Assembly: GCA_019635875.1 (NCBI GenBank)
Contig: JAHBYP010000006.1
Span: forward strand, 186,001 to 250,000
Source of the DNA: Alphaproteobacteria bacterium
GTDB taxonomy: Bacteria > Pseudomonadota > Alphaproteobacteria > Reyranellales > Reyranellaceae
Direction of reading: 5' to 3'
Length of the DNA stretch: 64,000 bases
The position numbers and the translations under genes were made by a program. The notes under the pieces were generated by a model. It searched no databases. It worked only from the letters and a program-made list of their open reading frames with translations, and was not told the DNA's origin. Of the stretch, positions 1 to 9,184 are shown piece by piece. How positions within the stretch are numbered: position 1 is the first letter of the stretch; the number at the start of each line of letters is the position of its first letter.

Positions 1-1
1 C

Positions 2-106
2 ATGGAGCCGGCGAGCGGCACCATGGACGTCGCGATGCTGCCGGCGCTGAATCGCACTTTCCAGCACTTTACCCTCGATAGCGCGCCCAGGCTGCGCGCG
101 GCATAG
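2..106 (+). CDS. C-terminal fragment of an upstream protein (5' end outside window)
   Basis: An open frame enters from the left edge and stops at TAG 104-106, ten bases before the next start codon. The visible tail is about 34 residues and ends in SAPRLRAA. The spacing to the solute-binding-protein gene suggests the same transcription unit. The fragment is too short to assign a family and no function is proposed. Confidence 0.5.
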   Translation: MEPASGTMDVAMLPALNRTFQHFTLDSAPRLRAA

Positions 107-116
107 GAGAGCGACG

Positions 117-1652
117 ATGAGAACCATTCTCGCGGCCGCGCTTGCGCTGTCGTTCGCCGGCGTCACCGCTGAGGCGCAGACCCTGCGCGTGCGGCTGAAC
201 TCCGATATCCGCTCGACCGATCCCGGCAGCAATCTTCGCGACGAGAATACCGACACGGTCGTGCAGCATATGGTCGAGGGGCTGGTGGCGTTTCGCGAGA
301 ACGCCGCGGTCGGCATGCTGCTGGCCGAGAAGGTCGACGTCTCGCAGGACGGCAAGACCTACACCTTCACCCTGCGTCAGGGCGTGCGCTTCCACAACGG
401 TGCGACGCTCACCAGCGAGGATGTGGTCTGGTCGTGGAAGCGCTATCTCGGCGCGGATAGCAGGTGGCGTTGCAAGCCGGAGCTGTCCGGGGGAGTCGCC
501 AAGATCGAGGACATCTCCGCCAAGGATCCGCGGACGGTCGTCTTCACCATCGACCGCCCTTCGGCGTTGTTCCTGGTGACCATGGCCCGTCCGGACTGCG
601 GCGGCTCGGCGATCCTGCACAAGGACTCGCTCGACGCCGACGGCAAGTGGAAGGCGCCGGTCGGCACCGGCCCGTTCCGTTTCGGCGAGTGGAAGCGCGA
701 CCAGTACATCGAGCTGGTGCGCTTCGACGGCTACAGCAGGCGCGAGGGGCCACGCGACGGCTTCACCGGCGGCAAGGTGGCGATGGTCGAGCGCGTGCGC
801 TTCAACATCATCCCCGACGCCTCGGCCGGGCGCGCCGCCCTGATCTCCGGCTCGATCGACTTCACCGGCTTCTCGACCAGCGAGTACGACGACATCAAGA
901 TCCGCAAGGAGGTCAAGGTCAGCGTCGGCCCGAGCATGGCCTTCGCCGCGATTCTCTTCCAGGTGAAGGATCCCGTGCTCAAGGATGCGCGCGTGCGCCG
1001 CGCGATCGCGCTCTCCATCGACACGGCGGAGATCGCCAACGCCGTGACCTTCGGGCTGGCCAAGCCCAACAACTCGCCGGTCGCGCCGAGCAGCCCGTGG
1101 TACAGCAAGACGCTCGCCACCAGCTTCAAGCGCGACGTGGCGCAGGCCAGGAAGCTGCTCGCCGAGGCGGGCTACAAGGGCGAGACCATCAAGCTGATCG
1201 CCAACAAGCGCTACGCCTACATGTTCGACGCGGCTGTTCTGGTGCAGGCGATGGCGGCCGAGGCCGGCATCAAGATCGACGTCGAAGTGCAGGACTGGGC
1301 CAGCCAGCTCGACCGCTACACCAAGGGCGACTACCAGGCGATGTCGTTCGGCTACTCCGCGCGCCTCGATCCGGCGTTGAGCTACGAGGTGTTCAGCGGC
1401 CCCAAGGCGACCCAGCCGCGCAAGGTATGGGACGATCCCAGGGTCGAGGAACTCGTGCGCGAGTCGATGCGCACCGGCGACGCCGCGCGGCGGCAGGCGA
1501 TCTTCGACGAGCTGCACAAGAAGCTTCTCGAGGACGTGCCGTTGATCGCGCTGTTCAACCCGGTCGAGACCGGCGCCGTACGCGCCAATGTCGAGGGATA
1601 CGCAGGCTGGCCGGCGGGCTTCGCGCGCTTCTGGGGCGTGACGCTGAAATAG
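117..1652 (+). CDS. ABC transporter substrate-binding protein, family 5 (DppA/OppA-like)
   Basis: This is a 511-residue periplasmic solute-binding protein. Residues 1 to about 21 form a Sec signal peptide (MRTILAAALALSF, then cleavage after AEAQ). The mature part has the family-5 signature of peptide, nickel and opine binding proteins, including the DGKTYTFTLRQGVRFHNG region. It starts an importer operon: two permeases and a fused ATPase follow in the same direction. It is paralogous to the binding protein encoded at 9181-10722, sharing ADIRS-type N-termini, the FGYSARLDP segment and the same length. The ligand cannot be read from sequence; the amidase and esterase-like neighbours suggest an amide- or ester-containing compound. 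Confidence 0.93.
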   Translation: MRTILAAALALSFAGVTAEAQTLRVRLNSDIRSTDPGSNLRDENTDTVVQHMVEGLVAFRENAAVGMLLAEKVDVSQDGKTYTFTLRQGVRFHNGATLTSEDVVWSWKRYLGADSRWRCKPELSGGVAKIEDISAKDPRTVVFTIDRPSALFLVTMARPDCGGSAILHKDSLDADGKWKAPVGTGPFRFGEWKRDQYIELVRFDGYSRREGPRDGFTGGKVAMVERVRFNIIPDASAGRAALISGSIDFTGFSTSEYDDIKIRKEVKVSVGPSMAFAAILFQVKDPVLKDARVRRAIALSIDTAEIANAVTFGLAKPNNSPVAPSSPWYSKTLATSFKRDVAQARKLLAEAGYKGETIKLIANKRYAYMFDAAVLVQAMAAEAGIKIDVEVQDWASQLDRYTKGDYQAMSFGYSARLDPALSYEVFSGPKATQPRKVWDDPRVEELVRESMRTGDAARRQAIFDELHKKLLEDVPLIALFNPVETGAVRANVEGYAGWPAGFARFWGVTLK

Positions 1653-1675
1653 GCTGAAGGCGACGGGCAACGATC

Positions 1676-2620
1676 ATGCTGGGCTATCTCGTCCGTCGCC
1701 TCGCGATGACGATCCCGACCCTGCTGCTGGTGTCGGCGGCGGTCTTCGCCCTGGTGCGGCTGATCCCGGGCGATCCGGTGCAGCTCATGCTGGGCGATGC
1801 GGCCGACCAGGCGCAGGTCACCGAGATGCGCAGCGAGCTGGGGCTCGAGGAGCCGTTGCCGGTGCAGTTCGTGCTGTGGCTCGGCAAGGTGCTGACCGGC
1901 GATCTCGGCAAGTCGATCAGCAACGGGCTCTCGGTGCTGCCGCTGATGCTCGAGCGCTTCCAGGTCAGCGCCACCATCGTCGTGGTCGCGGTGCTGCTGG
2001 CGGTGCTGGTCGCGGTGCCCGCCGGGCTGATAGCGGCGTGGCGGCAGAACAAGCCGCTCGATCTGGCCATCGTCGCCGGCGCCACCATGCTGCTGTCGAT
2101 CCCCAGCTTCTGGCTCGGCCTGCTGCTGCTGCTGCTGTTCGGCCTGAAGCTCGGCTGGCTGCCGGTGGTCGGCTACGTGCCGTTCCGCGAGGATTTCGGC
2201 AAGGCGCTGCTCTACATCGTGCTGCCGATCGCCACGCTGACGATGATCGAGATCGGCGTGCTGATCCGCATGGCCCGCGCGAGCGCCATCGAGGTGCTGC
2301 GGCTGGAATACGTCACGCATGCGCGCGCCAAGGGCCTGGGCGAAAGCCGCGTGCTGGCGCGTCACGTGCTGCCCAACGCCTTCGCGCCGACCTGGACCTT
2401 GATCGGCCTGATCATGGGCAATCTGCTGGGCGGCATCGCGGTGCTGGAGACGGTGTTCACTCTGCCGGGCCTGGGCCGCCTGCTGGTCGATTCCATCTTC
2501 GCGCGCGACTACCCGGTGGTGCAGGGCTGCCTTCTGTTTACCGCCCTGATCTACGTCCTGGTCAATCTCGTGGTCGATCTCTGCTATCCGCTGTTCGATC
2601 CGCGCGTATCGGCGGAGTGA
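1676..2620 (+). CDS. ABC transporter permease, DppB/OppB type
   Basis: This 314-residue inner-membrane permease begins with the MLGYLVRRL start usual for DppB-like proteins. It has about six transmembrane segments and the cytoplasmic EAA loop (ARAKGLGESRVLARHVLPNA) that docks on the ATPase. The first periplasmic loop contains the RLIPGDPVQLMLG region typical of this subfamily. It lies 23 bases after the binding-protein gene and five bases before the second permease start, so co-transcription is very likely. Confidence 0.94.
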   Translation: MLGYLVRRLAMTIPTLLLVSAAVFALVRLIPGDPVQLMLGDAADQAQVTEMRSELGLEEPLPVQFVLWLGKVLTGDLGKSISNGLSVLPLMLERFQVSATIVVVAVLLAVLVAVPAGLIAAWRQNKPLDLAIVAGATMLLSIPSFWLGLLLLLLFGLKLGWLPVVGYVPFREDFGKALLYIVLPIATLTMIEIGVLIRMARASAIEVLRLEYVTHARAKGLGESRVLARHVLPNAFAPTWTLIGLIMGNLLGGIAVLETVFTLPGLGRLLVDSIFARDYPVVQGCLLFTALIYVLVNLVVDLCYPLFDPRVSAE

Positions 2621-2625
2621 GTCCC

Positions 2626-3438
2626 GTGCGCGTCAGACTCAACGCCCTGATCGGCGGCGTGATCATCGGCACGGTGGTGATTACCGCCGTGCTCTCGCAG
2701 TTCTGGACCCCGTTCAACCCGCTGGGCGTCAATCTGCGCCAGCGCCTGCGACCGCCCTCCGAGCTCTACTGGCTGGGCACCGACGAGTTCGGGCGCGACG
2801 TCGTGAGCCGCCTGATGGCCGGCGCCGGCGCCAGCGTGATCATATCGCTGGTCACCGTGCTGTTCGCAGTATCACTGGGCGCGATTCTGGGCGTCGTCGC
2901 AGGTTATACGCGAGGCTGGACCGACCGCCTGCTGATGGCGGTCAACGACGCGCTGCTGGCCTTTCCCGGCATCCTGCTGGCGCTGGGCATCATGGTCGTG
3001 GTCGGCGCCAACAAATGGGGCATCGTGCTGGCGCTGGGCCTTGCCTACGCGCCTTCCGTCGTGCGCGTGGTGCGCGGAACGGTGCTGTCGATCCGCGAGC
3101 GAGAGTACGTCGAGGCCTCGCGCATGATCGGCAATGCCGAGATTGTCTCGATGTTCCGGCACGTGCTGCCCAATTGCGTGGCGCCAGTCGCGGTGCTGGC
3201 GACCAGCATGTTCGGCTGGGTGCTGCTGTCGGAAAGCGCGTTGTCGTTCCTGGGCCTGGGCGTGCCGCCGCCGGCGCCGACCTGGGGCAACATGCTGGCG
3301 GCCAGCCGGCCCTACATGGAGACCGCGACCTGGCTGGGCATCGCGCCCGGCCTGTGCATCGCCGCCACCTTGCTGGGCATCAACCTGCTGGGCGACAGCC
3401 TGCGCGACCGCCTCGATCCCCGGATGGCGCAAGCATGA
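2626..3438 (+). CDS. ABC transporter permease, DppC/OppC type
   Basis: This 270-residue second permease has the DppC hallmarks: WLGTDEFGRDVVSRL near the N-terminus and an EAA loop (ASRMIGNAEIVSMFRHVLPN). The chosen start is GTG at 2626, just after the stop of the first permease. The open frame extends further upstream but lies within that gene. The stop TGA overlaps the ATG of the ATPase gene (ATGA), indicating translational coupling. It should pair with the upstream permease as a heterodimer. Confidence 0.92.
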   Translation: MRVRLNALIGGVIIGTVVITAVLSQFWTPFNPLGVNLRQRLRPPSELYWLGTDEFGRDVVSRLMAGAGASVIISLVTVLFAVSLGAILGVVAGYTRGWTDRLLMAVNDALLAFPGILLALGIMVVVGANKWGIVLALGLAYAPSVVRVVRGTVLSIREREYVEASRMIGNAEIVSMFRHVLPNCVAPVAVLATSMFGWVLLSESALSFLGLGVPPPAPTWGNMLAASRPYMETATWLGIAPGLCIAATLLGINLLGDSLRDRLDPRMAQA

Positions 3439-5039
3439 ACCGGCTGCTGTCCATCGAGAACCTGAGGCTGCGGGCGCCGAGCACCGGCGCCGTGGTGGTC
3501 GATGACGTGTCCTTCGCCATTGATCGCGGCGAATTCCTGGCGGTGGTCGGCGAATCGGGCAGCGGCAAGACCATGGCGGCGCGCGCGGTGATGGACCTGC
3601 TGCCGATGGGCATCGAACGCGTCGGCGGCCGCATCGTGCTGGAGGGCGAGGAGCTGACGTCGGCGCCGCCGGCGCGCCTGCGCGCGTTGCGCGGCCCGGC
3701 CATGGGCATGGTTTTCCAGGAACCCATGGTGTCGCTCAATCCGGCAATCAGCATCGGCACGCAGATGGCCGAGGGGTTGAGGCTCCATCGCAGGCTCTCG
3801 CCGGCGGAGATCCGCCGTCTGTCGATCGCCATGCTCGAGCGCGTGCAGATCCGCGATCCCGAGCACTGCCTTGCGGCCTATCCGCACGAATTCTCCGGCG
3901 GCATGCGCCAGCGCATCATGCTGGCTTCGGTCATGCTGCTGAAGCCGAGGCTGCTGATCGCCGACGAGCCGACCACCGCGCTCGACACGTTGGTGCAGCG
4001 CGAGGTGCTCGACATCATGGTCGGCCTGGCGCGCGACGAAGGCACCGCCGTGATGCTGATCACCCACAACCTCGGCCTTGTGGCGCGCTACGCGCAGCGC
4101 GCCGTGGTGATGCAGCGCGGCAAGCTGGTCGAGGAGGGCAGCTCGACGCAGATCCTCTCCGCGCCGCGCCATCCCTACACGCGCCAGCTCGTCGAGGCGC
4201 TGCCGCGGCGCGGCGTGGCCGGCGATGTCGCGGCGGCCGGCGCACCGGTGATCGAGACGCGCCGGCTGGAGGTGACGTTTCCCGGCCGTCGGCGACTGTT
4301 CAAGCGCCAGCCGGCGGTGCATGCCGTGGCCGGCGTCGACCTGTCGATCCGTGCTGGCGAGACCGTGGCCGTGGTCGGCGGCAGCGGCTCGGGCAAGACC
4401 ACGCTGGGGCGCGCAATTCTGCGCCTGTTGCCGGCCAGCGGCGGCAGCATCCTCTATCGCGGCGAGGACGTGCGAGCCGTGCGTGGCGCGGGGTTGCGTA
4501 GCTTCCGCATGGGCTGCCAGCTGGTGTTCCAGGATCCGTACTCCTCGCTCGATCCGCGCATGCGCGTGGGCGAGATCGTCGACGAGCCGCTGAAGCTGCT
4601 GCCCGACATGAGCCGTGCCGAGCGCTTGCGGCGCGTCGAGGAGACCCTGGCCGAGGTCGGGCTCGCGGGCTTCGCGCGCCGCCTGCCGCATGAGCTCTCC
4701 GGCGGCCAGCGCCAGCGCGTCGCCATCGCGCGCGCCATCGTGCGGCGGCCGGATTTCGTCGTCGCCGACGAGCCGGTCTCGGCGCTTGACATGACGATCC
4801 AGAAGCAGGTGCTGGCGCTGTTCCGTGCGCTGCAGCGCGACCGCGGCTTCGCCTGCCTGTTCATCAGCCACGACCTGTCGGCGGTCGAGGAGATCGCCGA
4901 TCGCGTCGTCGTCATGCAGGGCGGCAAGATCGTCGAGCAGGGACTGCGTGACGACATCTTCGACCGGCCGCAGCATCCGTATACAAAGGCATTGCTCGAG
5001 GCCTCGCCGGCGCTCGACGTGCCGCCGCTGGAGGCCTGA
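3435..5039 (+). CDS. Fused double ATPase of the oligopeptide-type ABC importer (DppD-DppF fusion)
   Basis: This 534-residue protein contains two complete nucleotide-binding domains. Domain 1 has Walker A GESGSGKT (residues 39-46), signature FSGGMRQR and Walker B LLIADEP. Domain 2 has Walker A GGSGSGKTT (around 313-321), signature LSGGQRQR and Walker B FVVADEP. Each domain ends with the HPYT element followed by the oligopeptide-transporter C-terminal extension. Separate genes usually encode DppD and DppF; here they form one chain, a known arrangement in alphaproteobacteria. The start ATG at 3435 overlaps the preceding stop by four bases. Confidence 0.94.
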   Translation: MNRLLSIENLRLRAPSTGAVVVDDVSFAIDRGEFLAVVGESGSGKTMAARAVMDLLPMGIERVGGRIVLEGEELTSAPPARLRALRGPAMGMVFQEPMVSLNPAISIGTQMAEGLRLHRRLSPAEIRRLSIAMLERVQIRDPEHCLAAYPHEFSGGMRQRIMLASVMLLKPRLLIADEPTTALDTLVQREVLDIMVGLARDEGTAVMLITHNLGLVARYAQRAVVMQRGKLVEEGSSTQILSAPRHPYTRQLVEALPRRGVAGDVAAAGAPVIETRRLEVTFPGRRRLFKRQPAVHAVAGVDLSIRAGETVAVVGGSGSGKTTLGRAILRLLPASGGSILYRGEDVRAVRGAGLRSFRMGCQLVFQDPYSSLDPRMRVGEIVDEPLKLLPDMSRAERLRRVEETLAEVGLAGFARRLPHELSGGQRQRVAIARAIVRRPDFVVADEPVSALDMTIQKQVLALFRALQRDRGFACLFISHDLSAVEEIADRVVVMQGGKIVEQGLRDDIFDRPQHPYTKALLEASPALDVPPLEA

Positions 5040-5042
5040 GTC

Positions 5043-5867
5043 ATGAAGCTGGGATTCTACGATGTCGGCAAGACGCCGTTCTTCGCCTCGCAGACCGACC
5101 AGCGCGTCAGCTATTGCCTCTACGTGCCCGAATCGCTGGAGGAGGATCAGGACCGTTCCGATGTCCGGCTGATCGTCGCCATGCACGGCACCGGCCGCAC
5201 CGCGACCGCCTATCGCGACGGCTTCGCGCCGCTCGCCGAGCGCACGCGCTCGATCGTGCTGGCGCCGCTGTTCCCCGTCGGCCTGATCGAGCCGGGCGAG
5301 CTGTCGAACTTCAAGCGCCTGAAGTTCCACGACATGCGCTTCGACCTGCTGCTGCTGTCGATGGTCGACGAGGTGCGGAAGAAGTACGGCATCGATACCA
5401 GCCGCTTCCTGCTGTTCGGCTTCTCCGGCGGCGGCCAGTTCGTGCAGCGCTTCCATCTGCTCTACCCCGACCGCCTGGCGGCGGTGACCATCGGCGCACC
5501 GGGCAACGTCACCCTGATCGACGACAAGCGCGACTGGTGGGTCGGCACGCGCACGCTCAAGCAGGAATTCGGCGTCGAGCTCGACCTGCCGGCGATGCGC
5601 AAGGTGCCGGTGCAGATGATCGTCGGCTCGGAGGACACCGAGACCTGGGAGATCACGGTTCAACCCGGCAGCCCGGCGTGGATGGAGGGCATCAACGATT
5701 CCGGCGTCACGCGCATCGACCGGCTGGCGACCTTGAAGGCGAACTACGAGAAGCACGGCATTGCCGTGCGCCAAGACATCGTCCAGGGCATCGGCCACGA
5801 AGGCTGGAAGGCGATGACGCCGGTGATCGATTTTTTCGAGGGCGTGCTGAAGGGCGAGCGGGAGTAG
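5043..5867 (+). CDS. Alpha/beta hydrolase, esterase-like (paralogue of 8348-9184)
   Basis: This 274-residue hydrolase has an HGTGR oxyanion-type segment near residue 48, nucleophile elbow GFSGGG with Ser128, an acidic SEDTETWE segment, and a late GIGHEG supplying the likely catalytic His. No signal peptide is visible, so it is probably cytoplasmic. It resembles esterases of the PHB-depolymerase/feruloyl-esterase kind in outline, but the substrate is unknown. It starts three bases after the ATPase stop, behind GGAGG, and four bases before the amidase, so it belongs to the importer operon and may act on the imported compound. Confidence 0.82.
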   Translation: MKLGFYDVGKTPFFASQTDQRVSYCLYVPESLEEDQDRSDVRLIVAMHGTGRTATAYRDGFAPLAERTRSIVLAPLFPVGLIEPGELSNFKRLKFHDMRFDLLLLSMVDEVRKKYGIDTSRFLLFGFSGGGQFVQRFHLLYPDRLAAVTIGAPGNVTLIDDKRDWWVGTRTLKQEFGVELDLPAMRKVPVQMIVGSEDTETWEITVQPGSPAWMEGINDSGVTRIDRLATLKANYEKHGIAVRQDIVQGIGHEGWKAMTPVIDFFEGVLKGERE

Positions 5868-5871
5868 GCGC

Positions 5872-7284
5872 ATGACCGATCTGTGGAAGCTCGACGCCGT
5901 TGAGACCGCGGGACTGATCCGCGCGAAGAAGGTCTCGGCGCGGGAGGTGGTCGCCGACACGCTCAAGCGGCTGGACGCCGTCAATCCGACGATCAATGCC
6001 GTCACCCTGGCCCTGCACGAGGAGGCGCTGGCTGCCGCGGACGAGGCCGACAAGGCGATGGCGCGTGGCGATTCGGTAGGGCCGCTGCACGGCGTGCCGG
6101 CGACGACCAAGGTCAATCTCGACCAGAAGGGCTGTCCGACCGATGGCGGCGTGGTCGAGTACAAGAACCTGATGGCGAGCCGCGACAACCCGGTGATCGC
6201 CAACATGCGCGCCGCGGGCATGATCATCGTCGGCCGCACCAATGCGCCCGCCTTCTCGATGCGCTGGTCGACCGACAACGAGCTGCACGGGCTGACACTC
6301 AACCCGTGGAACAAGGATCGCTTCTGCGGCGGTTCCAGCGGCGGTGCCGCCTCGGCGACGGCGGCCGGCATCGGCGCGATCGGCCACGGCAACGACATCG
6401 CCGGCTCGGTGCGCTTCCCCGCCTTTTGCTGCGGCCTGGTGGGGCTGCGGCCGACCTATGGACGCATTCCGAGCTTCAACTTCACCTCGACCACGCGCCG
6501 GCAGGTCTCGGCGGCGCTCATGGCCGTCCAGGGGCCGCTGACGCGCACGGTGCGCGATGCGCGGGCGGCGTTCAAGGCCATGGCCGTCGCCAGCCCCTAC
6601 GACAATCGCTGCGTCGACGTGCCGTTCGAGGGCCCGCCGGCGAAGAAGCCGATGCGCGTGGCGATGGTGATCGATCCGGCCGACCGCGGCGGCGTCGCGC
6701 CCGAGATCGCTGCCGCGATCCGGCAGGCCGCGTCGTGGCTGAGCGACGCCGGCTACGTCGTCGAGGAAGTGTCGCCGCCGGAATTCGGCACGGTGATCGA
6801 CCTGTGGGCCCGCATCGCCATGGACGACATCAACACCGGTCTGGTGCCAACGGTCGAAAAGTACGGCGACCACGGCATCCGCACCTCGCTGGATCTGTGG
6901 TGCAAGGCCCTGCCGGCCTTCGGGCCGAGGGACGTCATCGAGGCGCTGATGGAGCGCGACCGCCTGCTGCGGCTGTGGCAGCTCTTCCTCGAGGAACGGC
7001 CGCTGGTCCTGACGCACAGCTGCGCCGAGTTGCCGTTCAAGGTCGGCCTCGACCTGATCGACGTGCCGACCACGCAGCACATGATGCGCGCGCAATCGAC
7101 CCAGCTCGCGGTGCCGGTGCTGGGCCTGCCGTCGATCGCCGTGCCCACCGGCGTGGCCAGCGGCCTTCCGGTGGGCGTGCAGCTGATCGCCGGCCGTTAC
7201 CGCGAGGATCTCTGCCTGGAGGCCGCCGAGGCGATCGAGGCGCGCGCCGGCCTGCGCACGCCGATCGATCCGTTCTTCTCCTGA
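5872..7284 (+). CDS. Amidase signature family protein
   Basis: This 470-residue enzyme has the complete amidase-signature triad: Lys80 (in PATTKVN), the Ser155/Ser156 pair in GGSSGG with Ser156 the likely cis-Ser, and Ser179 in GNDIAGSV as nucleophile. It would hydrolyse a carboxamide to acid plus ammonia or amine. It directly follows the esterase-like gene. Its last 88 bases overlap the 3' end of the convergent regulator gene. The motif GNDIAGS differs slightly from the common GTDIGGS. The substrate is not known; glutamyl-tRNA amidotransferase function is unlikely because no gatB or gatC lies nearby. Confidence 0.9.
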   Translation: MTDLWKLDAVETAGLIRAKKVSAREVVADTLKRLDAVNPTINAVTLALHEEALAAADEADKAMARGDSVGPLHGVPATTKVNLDQKGCPTDGGVVEYKNLMASRDNPVIANMRAAGMIIVGRTNAPAFSMRWSTDNELHGLTLNPWNKDRFCGGSSGGAASATAAGIGAIGHGNDIAGSVRFPAFCCGLVGLRPTYGRIPSFNFTSTTRRQVSAALMAVQGPLTRTVRDARAAFKAMAVASPYDNRCVDVPFEGPPAKKPMRVAMVIDPADRGGVAPEIAAAIRQAASWLSDAGYVVEEVSPPEFGTVIDLWARIAMDDINTGLVPTVEKYGDHGIRTSLDLWCKALPAFGPRDVIEALMERDRLLRLWQLFLEERPLVLTHSCAELPFKVGLDLIDVPTTQHMMRAQSTQLAVPVLGLPSIAVPTGVASGLPVGVQLIAGRYREDLCLEAAEAIEARAGLRTPIDPFFS

Positions 7285-8210
7285 TCGACCTCGCGGGTCG
7301 GCGCGCCGCCGGCCCCGCCATAGACCCGCGCAGTGAGATCGAGATGGCGATGCAGCAGGGTCGCGGCCCATTCGCGGTCGCCGGCCTCGATCGCATCGAG
7401 GATCGCCAGGTGCTCACGCGAGGATTGCGCGACGCGCTCGGGCGCAAGGCGCGGGAAGGTGCTGACCTCGCCGAAGCGGCGCAGCGCGTTCTGCCGGCGC
7501 ACCGCCTCGAGCAGGTAGCGGTTGCCCGACCATTGCGCCAGCGTTTCGTGGAAGGCGCGATTGGTCTCGATCCATATCCGCACGTCGATCGTCCTGCCGC
7601 CGGGCAGCAGCACCTGGTGCGCCTCGCGCAGGCGGCGCAGCTCGTCGAGGTTCGCCGCGAAGGTCGGCTCGCGCAGCCCGGCGCATTCGACGATCAGGCG
7701 GAAGCGGTAGCTTTCGCCCACCGCCTCGCGCGAATCCAGCGCCTCGGCGAAGCGCCAGCCATGGCCGCGCTGGCGCCGCACCAGCCCGTCATCGGCCAGC
7801 TTCATCAGCACCCGCCGCAGCGCGCCGCGCGACACGCCGTAGCGCGGCATCAGCTCGGTCTCCGACACCTCCGGCGGAATGCGCCCGCGCGCGCGATCGG
7901 TGAGCAGGGCGGCGCCGAGATCGTCGAACGGCGAGCGCGGCAGACGGGCCGAGGCGGGCTTCGAGCCGTTGAGCCTGCGCGTCAGCACGAAGCCGCGGCC
8001 CGGGCTCAGCCGGACGTAGCCGAGGCCCTCGAGCACGCCCAGCGCCGCACGCACCGGCGTGCGCGAGACGCCGAAGGCGCGCGCCAGCACCAGCTCGCGC
8101 ACCGGCGCCCCCGGCGGCAGCGATTCCTTCTCGATATGGGCGAGAATCTGCCGCGCCAGCTCGTTCTGCAGCGGCGTCGCGCCGACGGTCTTGCCCGGGG
8201 CCTTTGCCAA
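7197..8210 (-). CDS. GntR/FCD-type transcriptional regulator with two winged-helix regions
   Basis: The first DNA-binding region contains AFGVSRTPVRAAL and a wing ending in GFVLTRR. A second comparable region follows (MPYR-like segment RYGVSRGALRRVL, then GHGWRF), and after it an FCD-like helical ligand domain (RFHET-type region: NRAFHETLAQWSGN). The chosen start is TTG at 8210, because GGAGG lies 8 bases upstream and the reading begins AKAPGKTVGATPLQNELARQ. An upstream ATG at 8285 is in frame, but the added 25 residues look non-conserved. It is convergent with the amidase and divergent from the hydrolase at 8348, so it probably controls this importer locus in response to a ligand. Confidence 0.85.
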   Translation of the reverse strand: MAKAPGKTVGATPLQNELARQILAHIEKESLPPGAPVRELVLARAFGVSRTPVRAALGVLEGLGYVRLSPGRGFVLTRRLNGSKPASARLPRSPFDDLGAALLTDRARGRIPPEVSETELMPRYGVSRGALRRVLMKLADDGLVRRQRGHGWRFAEALDSREAVGESYRFRLIVECAGLREPTFAANLDELRRLREAHQVLLPGGRTIDVRIWIETNRAFHETLAQWSGNRYLLEAVRRQNALRRFGEVSTFPRLAPERVAQSSREHLAILDAIEAGDREWAATLLHRHLDLTARVYGGAGGAPTREVDQEKNGSIGVRRPARASIASAASRQRSSR

Positions 8211-8347
8211 TGCCAGCTCCTCCGTGACCGGCCCGAGTATCGCATATCGGCGCGGGCAAGGCGAAACAGTGCTTTTCATCGCCACAAAAATATGCGTGAG
8301 TCCATGGGTCGGCGGGACGGGCGCCGGCCGGCTGGGGTGTGACTGCT

Positions 8348-9184
8348 ATGGCGCATGGCGGCGGCGCGACGCTGGGCTACTACGACCGCGGACGCACGAC
8401 GGTCTGGGCGAGCCGGATGGATCCGCGCTTCTCCTGGTGCGCCTATGTCCCCAGGGCGTTCGAGCTGGCGGACGCGCGGCACTACCGTCTCCTCGTGGCG
8501 GTGCACGGGACGGCCCGGGGGATGACCGTCTACCGCGACGCCTTCGCTGACTTCGCTGACAGCAACCGCTTCATCGTGCTCGCCCCGCTCTTTCCCGGCG
8601 GCATCACCTCGGCCGACGACCTGTCGAGCTACAAGCTGCTGCGCGCCGGTGGCCTGCGCTACGACGCCATCCTGCTGTCGATGGTCGAGGAGATCGCCGG
8701 CAAGTACGGCATCGATACAGGCCGCTTCGCCCTGTTCGGCTTCTCCGGCGGCGGGCATTTCACGCATCGCTTCCTCTATCTGCATCCCGAGCGGCTCTCG
8801 GCGGCATCGATCGGCGCGCCCGGCGTCGTCACCTTGCTCGACCGCGAGCGCGATTTCTGGGTGGGCGTGCGCAATTTCGAGGCGGTGTTCGGCAAGCGGC
8901 TCGACATCGAGGCGATCCGCCGCGTGCCGGTGCACATGATCGTCGGCGGCGACGATACCGAGACCTGGGAGATCACCATCCGGCCGGGCGGTTCGTGGTG
9001 GATGGACGGTGCCGAGATCGCCGGCGGCGACCGTCAGAACCGTATGCGGCTGCTGAAGGCCAGCTTCGAGGCCGCCGGCGTCATGGTGCGCCACGACGTG
9101 GTGCCCGGCGTCGCGCATCGCATCGAGCCCTTGATCCCCGCCGTCACCGACTTCCTCTCCAGCGCCTTGGGAGCCAAGCCATGA
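8348..9184 (+). CDS. Alpha/beta hydrolase, esterase-like (paralogue of 5043-5867)
   Basis: This 278-residue protein parallels the earlier hydrolase throughout: GYYDRGRTTVWAS start, VHGTARGMTVYRDAF, LFGFSGGGHF with the nucleophile Ser, GGDDTETWEIT and a late GVAHR His. A GTG at 8339 is in frame; ATG 8348 is preferred for its GGGGTG spacing. The stop overlaps the ATG of the second solute-binding protein by four bases. The pair hydrolase plus binding protein thus occurs twice around the same importer. It is divergent from the GntR regulator across about 137 bases. Confidence 0.83.
   Translation: MAHGGGATLGYYDRGRTTVWASRMDPRFSWCAYVPRAFELADARHYRLLVAVHGTARGMTVYRDAFADFADSNRFIVLAPLFPGGITSADDLSSYKLLRAGGLRYDAILLSMVEEIAGKYGIDTGRFALFGFSGGGHFTHRFLYLHPERLSAASIGAPGVVTLLDRERDFWVGVRNFEAVFGKRLDIEAIRRVPVHMIVGGDDTETWEITIRPGGSWWMDGAEIAGGDRQNRMRLLKASFEAAGVMVRHDVVPGVAHRIEPLIPAVTDFLSSALGAKP

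Noticed and set aside
3312-6398. A very long minus-strand open frame (over 1000 codons) opposite the ABC ATPase and hydrolase genes
   Set aside because: It is a high-GC antisense shadow: it covers well-supported plus-strand genes, and its product is a low-complexity run of His, Arg, Ala and Gln with no recognisable domain.
5872-7284. Amidase as the GatA subunit of the tRNA amidotransferase
   Set aside because: No gatB or gatC gene is adjacent, and the context is an importer operon.
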